Positions 33,725 to 38,462 of a DNA stretch of 40,412 nt are shown in pieces. Both the position numbers and the translations under genes were made by a program. The notes under the pieces were generated by a model. The model made no database searches. It was not told the DNA's origin and saw only the letters and a list, made by a program, of their open reading frames with translations. Numbering within the stretch: position 1 is the first letter of the stretch; every line of letters begins with the position of its first letter. The stretch lies in contig LNIY01000097.1 in NCBI GenBank assembly GCA_001449105.1, positions 1 to 40,412 on the forward strand, given 5' to 3'. This stretch comes from Caulobacter vibrioides. Its GTDB lineage: Bacteria > Pseudomonadota > Alphaproteobacteria > Caulobacterales > Caulobacteraceae.

Positions 33725-33840
33725 CTGCGGAGGCGGCGACGCCCCCCCGACTTGAGGCTGGCGATAGCCGGCCTGCCGTCTCCGCAACCCCCTTTTCTGT
33801 CGAGCCTTCAGGCGGATCGGATCACCGACCCGCCTTTTCT
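33725..33840 (+). ncRNA. gsrN: GsrN-like general stress small RNA (~115 nt)
   Basis: A sigma-T type promoter is followed by ~115 nt with no plausible gene and ending in an intrinsic terminator. The 5' part folds as a 13-bp stem (33726-33738 with 33774-33786, two G-T pairs). The loop exposes a run of seven C (33742-33748) next to a small GGCT/AGCC hairpin. A linker with CCCCCTTTTC follows, then the terminator stem GGCGG/CCGCC with inner TCGG/CCGA and ATCA loop, ending TTTT (33811-33838). GsrN of C. crescentus, as I recall it, is a sigma-T dependent RNA of about this size with a C-rich 5' loop that pairs with the katG leader. This locus, beside phyR, fits. The exact 5' end is predicted from promoter spacing. 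Confidence 0.78.
33811..33840 (+). terminator. Terminator of the GsrN-like RNA
   Basis: The stem GGCGG-A-TCGG / CCGA-C-CCGCC (one A-C mismatch) with an ATCA loop is followed by TTTTCT. It lies 18 bases before the stop codon of the convergent OmpA-like gene. Confidence 0.85.
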
Positions 33841-33857
33841 GTGCGCCCGGCTCGCCG

Positions 33858-34322
33858 CTAGGGCTTGGCGGGACCTTCCAGATCGATGCGCACGTCGGCG
33901 CGACGGCGCAGCGGACGGGCCTCGCCGTCGCGGGTGGTCGCTCCGGCGTCGCCGGCCGCGGTCACCTCGAACGACACCTGGCGGAAACCGACCTTGGCCA
34001 GCGCGCCGGTCACGGCCGCCGCGCGCTTCTCCGACAGGGCCAGGTTGGCGTCGGGCGCGCCAACGGCGTCGGCCAGCCCCACTACGTGCACGTTCCTGGC
34101 GGTGCAGCCCTTGGCCATGTCGGCCGCGCCGCGCAGCACCTGCCGCGCCTCGCGGGTCACCGCCGCGGAGTCGCGATCGAAATAGATCGACACCGTGAAG
34201 TCCTCGCAGGCGGCCGGAAGGGCCTCGATCTGCGATCGGGACTTCGGCCAGGGGCTGCTCGCGCAACCGGCCGCCGCAACACCGATCGCCGCCATAGCGA
34301 TCCAAACGCCCGCCTTGCTCAT
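33858..34322 (-). CDS. OmpA-family (peptidoglycan-binding) lipoprotein (154 aa)
   Basis: It is a likely outer-membrane lipoprotein with an OmpA/Pal-like C-terminal domain. MSKAGVWIAMAAIGVAAAGC gives a lipoprotein signal ending with a GC lipobox. The mature part contains FTVSIYFDRDSAAVTREARQ, which resembles the OmpA domain start, then VHVVGLADAVGAPDANLALS and EKRAAAVTGALAKVG, equivalent to the conserved GHTD...N..LS..RA..V segment. Two further Cys (CEDF, KGCTARN) may pair. RRADVRIDLEG ends the domain. AGAGGG precedes the ATG at 34322; an earlier ATG at 34346 would spoil the signal. No sigma-T type site was found before it. Confidence 0.85.
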   Translation of the reverse strand: MSKAGVWIAMAAIGVAAAGCASSPWPKSRSQIEALPAACEDFTVSIYFDRDSAAVTREARQVLRGAADMAKGCTARNVHVVGLADAVGAPDANLALSEKRAAAVTGALAKVGFRQVSFEVTAAGDAGATTRDGEARPLRRRADVRIDLEGPAKP

Positions 34323-34369
34323 TCGTCGCCCTCTCGTTGCACCCACTGTTGGACCCCTCCGGACATGCC

Positions 34370-34398
34370 AAAGGCGGCCGACGCGCGCCGACCGCCTT
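34370..34398 (-). terminator. Possible terminator of the glycine-zipper lipoprotein gene
   Basis: On the minus strand, AAGGCGGTCGGCG can pair with the following CGTCGGCCGCCTTT across a GC-rich loop (imperfect, 34371-34398). The T-tract is short, so confidence is moderate. Confidence 0.5.
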
Positions 34399-34424
34399 CG
34401 AAATCCTGTTTTGACGAGGCCGCC

Positions 34425-34766
34425 TTAGCGGGGGCTGCCGTCTTCCCAGAAATAACGACCGCTGCGCGAGTCGTAGTAGTAATACCGTCCAGCGCGCTCG
34501 TCATAGTACTGACGACGATTGACGTTGGTCGCGCCGCAGCCGCCGTCCTCGCGGCAGCCCTTGATGGCGCCGGCGGTGCCGCCGATGGCCGCGCCGATGG
34601 CCGCGCCCGTACCGGCGTCGCCCGCGCCGACGTTGTTGCCGATCACGGCGCCGGCGAGGGCGCCCAGGGCGGCGCCGCCGGCGGCGTTGCGTTCGGTGTT
34701 GCCGGTGGCCGTGCAGGCGGTGGCCAGCAGGCCGGCGGCCGCCACGGCGATCACTGTGGTCTTCAT
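34425..34766 (-). CDS. Glycine-zipper lipoprotein with Tyr-rich tail (113 aa), likely sigma-T controlled
   Basis: MKTTVIAVAAAGLLATACTA is a lipoprotein signal with lipobox ATAC. Residues ~27-70 form a glycine-zipper stretch (AAGGAALGALAGAVIGNNVG, GAAIGAAIGGTAGAIKG), as in the YMGG/OmpA-associated small envelope proteins that pack in membranes. Two Cys (KGCREDGGCGA) and a Tyr/Arg tail (RRQYYDERAGRYYYYDSRSG) follow. GGAGAGCC lies before the ATG at 34766. A sigma-T type promoter lies ~35-60 bases upstream (34802-34827), back-to-back with that of the lipid kinase operon. The function is unknown; an envelope-stress role is inferred. Confidence 0.82.
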   Translation of the reverse strand: MKTTVIAVAAAGLLATACTATGNTERNAAGGAALGALAGAVIGNNVGAGDAGTGAAIGAAIGGTAGAIKGCREDGGCGATNVNRRQYYDERAGRYYYYDSRSGRYFWEDGSPR

Positions 34767-34801
34767 CTTGGCTCTCCGTTCGAGCGTGTCCCGGTCACTC
34801 A

Positions 34802-34827
34802 AACGGAGCATGGCCTACGGAAGTTCC
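34802..34827 (-). promoter_or_regulatory. Sigma-T type promoter for the glycine-zipper lipoprotein
   Basis: On the minus strand, GGAAC (34823-34827), a 17-base spacer and CGTT (34802-34805). The predicted leader is ~30 nt. Confidence 0.75.
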
Positions 34828-34841
34828 GGCCGGCGCTCCGG

Positions 34842-34866
34842 GGAACCCCCGCCAAGCGCCGCCGTT
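34842..34866 (+). promoter_or_regulatory. Sigma-T type promoter for the lipid kinase operon
   Basis: On the plus strand, GGAAC (34842-34846), a 16-base spacer and CGTT (34863-34866), ~45 bases before the lipid kinase ATG. Confidence 0.78.
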
Positions 34867-34910
34867 TGCTCCGGACGTAGGCCGCTTTCGGCCGCCCGAA
34901 GGGAGTTTGC

Positions 34911-35768
34911 ATGCGCGTCGAACTGGTCGCCAACGTCGCTTCGGGATCGGTGGGGCGCGACGGTCCGGCCAAGGCCGAGGCGATCCTGGCCGAGCATGGC
35001 GGCGAGGCCATGGTCCATACGCCGGCCGGCGGCGAGCTGGAGCCTTGCCTGACGCAGGCCCTGTCGCGGAAGCCCGACGTGCTGTTCGTCCTGGCCGGCG
35101 ACGGCACCGCCAGGGCGGTGGCCGAGATGGCCGGTCCGGAAGGGCCGCTGGTCGCCCCTCTGCCCGGCGGCACCATGAACATGCTGCCCCGCGCCCTCTA
35201 TGGCGAGCGGGCCTGGCCCGAAGCTCTGAAGGCCTGCCTGACCCACGGCGAGGAGCGGATGATCTCCGGCGGCGAAGTGGCCGGCCGATTGTTTTTCGTC
35301 GCCGCCATCCTCGGCAGCCCGGCCCTGTGGGCCGAGGCGCGCGAGGCCGCCCGTCAGGGTCGCGCGGACCTGGCCATCATGCGGGCCCAACGGGCGCTGC
35401 GCCGGGCCTTCTCCAGTCGCCTGCGCTACGTGCTGGACGGTCGGCCCAAGGAGAAGGCCGAGGCCCTGACCCTGATGTGCCCCCTGGTGTCCAGCGGCAT
35501 GGACGCCGACGAGCGGGCCCTGGAGGCCGCCGCCCTCGACCCGACCAACGCCCTCGACATCTTTAGGCTCGGCGTGAAGACGGTCACCGGCGACTGGCGC
35601 AACGATCAGGCGGTCAGCGTCCAGCGCTGCCGGATCGGCCGGGCCTGGGCCGGCGGGCGGATCCCGGCCATCCTCGACGGCGAACCCGTGCGGCTGGACG
35701 ACCATGTCTCGATCCGCTTCCGCCCCAAGGCCTTCCGCGCCCTGGCCCTGAAGGACGACGCGCCATGA
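34911..35768 (+). CDS. Diacylglycerol kinase-family lipid kinase (285 aa)
   Basis: It belongs to the DagK/YegS/sphingosine-kinase fold. MRVELVANVASGSVGRDGPA is the N-terminal beta-strand and loop. DVLFVLAGDGTARAVAEMAG gives the GDGT nucleotide-binding motif, and VAPLPGGTMNMLPRAL the PGGT(M)N motif near residue 85. It phosphorylates a lipid, probably diacylglycerol or a ceramide-like lipid; Caulobacter makes sphingolipids, so a non-glycerol substrate is possible. It is short for YegS (~300) and lacks an obvious membrane segment. The stop overlaps the ATG of the metallophosphoesterase gene (ATGA), and a sigma-T type promoter lies upstream. Confidence 0.85.
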   Translation: MRVELVANVASGSVGRDGPAKAEAILAEHGGEAMVHTPAGGELEPCLTQALSRKPDVLFVLAGDGTARAVAEMAGPEGPLVAPLPGGTMNMLPRALYGERAWPEALKACLTHGEERMISGGEVAGRLFFVAAILGSPALWAEAREAARQGRADLAIMRAQRALRRAFSSRLRYVLDGRPKEKAEALTLMCPLVSSGMDADERALEAAALDPTNALDIFRLGVKTVTGDWRNDQAVSVQRCRIGRAWAGGRIPAILDGEPVRLDDHVSIRFRPKAFRALALKDDAP

Positions 35769-36607
35769 GCGCACCCGCCTCGACCGGAGCCGTCTTCAAG
35801 ATGGTCCAGGTCTCGGACATCCACTTCGGCGGCGAGCATCCGCAGGCGGTCGAGGCGGCGGTGGAGTGCATCCACGCGGCCAGGCCCGACCTGGTGATCG
35901 GCGCTGGCGACCTGACCAAGGACGGCGCCCAGGTGGAGTTCGACGCCGCCCGCGCCTGGTTCGCGCGCCTGCCGACCCCGCAACTGCTGGCGCCGGGTAA
36001 CCACGACAGTCCGTTCAAGGGGCCGGTGGAGGTGTTCGAGCGGCTGTTCCTGCCCTGGCGTCGCTACGAGGCGCGGTTCGGCGAGCCCGATGGCCTTTGT
36101 TTCCGCGACGAGCGGGCGGCGGTGTTCACGCTGAACTCGGCGCGCGGCGCCCAGATCCGCTGGAACTGGTCGAAGGGGGCGGTGTCGCGTTCCCAGACCA
36201 GGGCGGTGGCGAGGCGCCTGGCGGCCGAACCTGCGGGGCGGCTGAAGGTCGTGGTCTGCCACCACCCGCTGATCGAGATGATGGGCGGACCGATGACCGC
36301 CAAGGTGCGGGGCGGGCAGGCCGCGGCCCTGGCCTTCGCCAACGCCGGCGCCGATCTGGTGCTGACCGGCCACATCCACGCGCCGTTCGTGCACGCCTAT
36401 CCCTATGCCGGCGGCTGCACCCAGGCGGTGGGATCGGGCACCCTGTCGGTGCGCGAGCGCGGCGTGCCGCCCAGCTTCAACATCATCGAGGCCGACGAGG
36501 CCGAGATGCGGATCACCGCCATGGCCTTCGAGCGCACGGGCTTCGTGGTCTGGCGCACCTGGGCGGTGAACCGACGGCCCAACTGCAAGATCGTCTCCCA
36601 GGACTGA
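35765..36607 (+). CDS. Calcineurin-like metallophosphoesterase (280 aa)
   Basis: The five conserved blocks of this dinuclear-metal enzyme family are present: VSDIHFGG, IGAGDLTKDGA, PGNHDSPFKG, VCHHPLIEM and LTGHIHAPFVHAY. They identify a cytoplasmic phosphoesterase of the UDP-2,3-diacylglucosamine hydrolase / cAMP phosphodiesterase-like group, but no residue pattern fixes the substrate. It is translationally coupled to the lipid kinase (4-base overlap). That pairing suggests a phospholipid or lipid-phosphate substrate for both and shared stress control. The alternative is a nucleotide phosphodiesterase. Confidence 0.85.
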   Translation: MSAPASTGAVFKMVQVSDIHFGGEHPQAVEAAVECIHAARPDLVIGAGDLTKDGAQVEFDAARAWFARLPTPQLLAPGNHDSPFKGPVEVFERLFLPWRRYEARFGEPDGLCFRDERAAVFTLNSARGAQIRWNWSKGAVSRSQTRAVARRLAAEPAGRLKVVVCHHPLIEMMGGPMTAKVRGGQAAALAFANAGADLVLTGHIHAPFVHAYPYAGGCTQAVGSGTLSVRERGVPPSFNIIEADEAEMRITAMAFERTGFVVWRTWAVNRRPNCKIVSQD

Positions 36608-36645
36608 TCTATACTCGGCATCCTGGCCATTTTTCATCGGAGCAT

Positions 36646-36737
36646 CCCCGCGAAGGCGGGGATCCAAGCCGAACCTGAAGATGATCCACGGCCGCGCCAC
36701 CTTCTGAAAGCCAGCTTGGGTCCCCGCCTTCGCGGGG
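36646..36737. repeat. Inverted intergenic repeat pair (CCCCGCGAAGGCGGGG type)
   Basis: The left arm CCCCGCGAAGGCGGGGAT then CCAAGC (36646-36669) and the right arm GCTTGGGT then CCCCGCCTTCGCGGGG (36714-36737) are near-perfect reverse complements, 44 bases apart. Each arm also contains its own CCCCGC...GCGGGG palindrome. This is a common bacterial interspersed repeat type, different from the GGGGGAGG family seen elsewhere here. It lies between convergent genes. Confidence 0.8.
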
Positions 36738-36786
36738 AGAGACGGTTTTGGGGAAGCTCTCGGGTGAGTGTTGATCTCCCCTGAAT

Positions 36787-36820
36787 GCAAGAAGGGCGGG
36801 ATCTTGCGATCCCGCCCTTC
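36787..36820 (-). terminator. Terminator of sodB
   Basis: A 13-bp stem GAAGGGCGGGATC / GATCCCGCCCTTC (36791-36820, loop TTGC) follows the sodB stop by ~25 bases on the minus strand and continues TTGCATT. The stem is strong, the T-tract modest. Confidence 0.78.
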
Positions 36821-36845
36821 TCGAGGTCGGCCCTCGAACGGTCGA

Positions 36846-37457
36846 TCAGACCGGATAGGTCCAGGCTTCGCCCTGGCCCTGGGCCGCGGCGTACTGGGCG
36901 TCGGCGAACGCCCAGTTGGGCAGGGCGTCGAGCCAGGCTTCCAGGAAGCCCTTACGGTTGTTCTGGTGGTCGAGGTAGTAGGCGTGCTCCCACACGTCGC
37001 AGACCAGCAGCGGGGTCACGCCCGGCTTGGTCATGGCGCCGTCGGCGTCGTGGGTCGAGATGATCGACAGCTTGTCGCCTTCGGCGACCAGCCAGGCCCA
37101 GCCCGAACCGAAGTGGCCGACGCCTTCGGCGACGAACTTTTCCTTCAGGCCGGCCAGGCCGCCGAAGGTGGCGTCGATGGCCTTGGCCAGGGCTTCGCCC
37201 GGACCGGCGCTGGCGGGGGCCATGCATTCCCAGAAGAAGGCGTGGTTCCAGGCCTGGGCGGCGTTGTTGAACACCTTGCCCGGACCGGCGTCGGCGATGA
37301 CCGCTTCCAGCGAGCGGCTGTCGTCTTCCGGCAGCAGGCCGTTCAGCGCGTTGACGTACGCGGCGTGGTGCTTGTCGTGGTGGAAGTGGAGGGTGTTGGC
37401 CGAGATGGTCGGCTGGAGCGCCTCGTAGGCGTAGGGAAGGTCGGGCAGCTTGAACAT
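36846..37457 (-). CDS. sodB: Superoxide dismutase, Fe type
   Basis: It converts superoxide into oxygen and hydrogen peroxide. Metal ligands are visible in TLHFHHDKHHAAYVNALNGL (first His), NNAAQAWNHAFFWECMAPAS (second His) and LLVCDVWEHAYYLDHQNNRK (Asp and His). The AQAWNHAFFW form and FGSGWAWLV favour iron rather than manganese. The protein is 203 aa, a usual length, starting at the ATG at 37457 with GGAG five bases before it; a GTG two codons earlier is possible. It sits among GSR genes, but I found no sigma-T type site before it, so other oxidative or iron-responsive control is likely. Confidence 0.97.
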   Translation of the reverse strand: MFKLPDLPYAYEALQPTISANTLHFHHDKHHAAYVNALNGLLPEDDSRSLEAVIADAGPGKVFNNAAQAWNHAFFWECMAPASAGPGEALAKAIDATFGGLAGLKEKFVAEGVGHFGSGWAWLVAEGDKLSIISTHDADGAMTKPGVTPLLVCDVWEHAYYLDHQNNRKGFLEAWLDALPNWAFADAQYAAAQGQGEAWTYPV

Positions 37458-37533
37458 GGTCACTCCATGGCGAAACGCCCCCGGGAGATGGGCCGGGGGC
37501 GGTTGAAAGCTAGACGCTCGCGCCGAAAAAATC

Positions 37534-37932
37534 TCAGCGCTTGGGCGGGGTCCTCGAAGCCATGAAGGCCTGGGCGACAGCCGCCGTAAAGGTCGGGTTC
37601 TTCAGCGCGAAGACGCCGGCGGCCAGGGCCGCGCCGATCGAGAGGATCGGGCGGTCCTTGACCATGTCGACGATACGCTCGGCGAAGCCGTTGACCTCGG
37701 GCGGCGGGGTGTGGCGCACGCGGCTGGCCTCGGCCCGGTTGGCGGCGATCAGTCCGGCCACCGCGACGACGAAGGCGGCCACGGCGGCGACCACCGCGGC
37801 CGCGCCGGCCGAGGTCAGCAGCGGGGCCAGCACCGCGTACAGCGCGAAGGCGGCGGCGAACACGCTCACGGCAGCGGCCGCGGCGATCGCCGCGGCCGCT
37901 GCCAGCGTCATCAGGGTCTTTTCGAAGATCAC
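37534..37932 (-). CDS. Small Ala-rich integral membrane protein (132 aa), second gene of a DUF883-type unit
   Basis: Two long hydrophobic hairpin helices are near the N-terminus (TLAAAAAIAAAAAVSVFAAA, VVAAVAAFVVAVAGLIAANR), as in the phage-holin/DUF1469-like small membrane proteins that accompany DUF883 genes. A polar segment (ASRVRHTPPPEVNGFAERIV) and a weakly hydrophobic region (RPILSIGAALAAGVFAL) follow. The GTG start overlaps the upstream stop (GTGA), so the two genes are coupled. The function is unknown; the pair is thought to affect envelope or stress physiology. Confidence 0.75.
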   Translation of the reverse strand: MIFEKTLMTLAAAAAIAAAAAVSVFAAAFALYAVLAPLLTSAGAAAVVAAVAAFVVAVAGLIAANRAEASRVRHTPPPEVNGFAERIVDMVKDRPILSIGAALAAGVFALKNPTFTAAVAQAFMASRTPPKR

Positions 37933-38279
37933 TTGTTCTGGCTGCGGCTGCCGGCGAGCAGGAGGCCCAGAAGGACGCCGACGCCGAGGCCGGCCAGGGT
38001 GGCGGTGATCGGACGCTCGCGGACGCGCTCGGAGACGTACTTCTGGGCGTCTTCCAGCTGCTGGCCGGCGGTGTCGGTGTAGGTGCGGCTCTGGGCGCGC
38101 AGGGTGTCGAAGCTGTCGACCAGGTTCTTTTCGAGGCGCTTGGCGGCGTCGGCGAAGCTGGCCTTGGCGGCGCTGGCGGCCTCGGCGAAGGAGCGTTCGG
38201 CGTGCTCGGCGGCCGCACCGGCGGCGGCCGTCGCCTTGTCGGCTTCCTTCTGAGCGGTGTTCAAGGCGTTCGCGGGCAT
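37929..38279 (-). CDS. ElaB/YqjD/DUF883-like membrane-anchored protein (116 aa)
   Basis: The N-terminal ~85 residues are Ala/Lys/Glu-rich and helical or coiled-coil (ATAAAGAAAEHAERSFAEAA, ASAAKASFADAAKRLEKNLV). They are followed by RVRERPITATLAGLGVGVLL, the ERP...G.G.GLL anchor typical of the family, and a short GSRSQNK tail. E. coli members (YqjD, ElaB) bind ribosomes at the membrane and depend on the stationary-phase sigma factor. GGAGACG precedes the ATG at 38279. A sigma-T type promoter lies ~60-85 bases upstream (38340-38365), so control by the analogous stress sigma factor is likely. Confidence 0.82.
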   Translation of the reverse strand: MPANALNTAQKEADKATAAAGAAAEHAERSFAEAASAAKASFADAAKRLEKNLVDSFDTLRAQSRTYTDTAGQQLEDAQKYVSERVRERPITATLAGLGVGVLLGLLLAGSRSQNK

Positions 38280-38339
38280 GTGTCGTCTCCGGTTCGCGGC
38301 GGGCTTTTACGGGAAGTGCAGCTGAAGCTGCGCCCCGTC

Positions 38340-38365
38340 AACGCGGAGCCCGCACGGCCAGTTCC
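38340..38365 (-). promoter_or_regulatory. Sigma-T type promoter for the DUF883-like operon
   Basis: On the minus strand, GGAAC (38361-38365), a 17-base spacer and CGTT (38340-38343). The predicted leader is ~54 nt to the first gene. Confidence 0.76.
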
Positions 38366-38462
38366 CACCTTAGCGCGACCTGAAAAGCTTCACCACAGGA
38401 GATCGCGCTGGAGCATCCGATCCCCGCTCGCGCCCCGCGAGAAGCCGGTCTATGTTCGAATC

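Noticed and set aside
33721..33861. A small open frame starting at the ATG at 33721, inside the GsrN-like RNA region
   Set aside because: The ATG lies before the expected transcription start of the sigma-T promoter, there is no ribosome-binding site, and the terminator cuts the frame.
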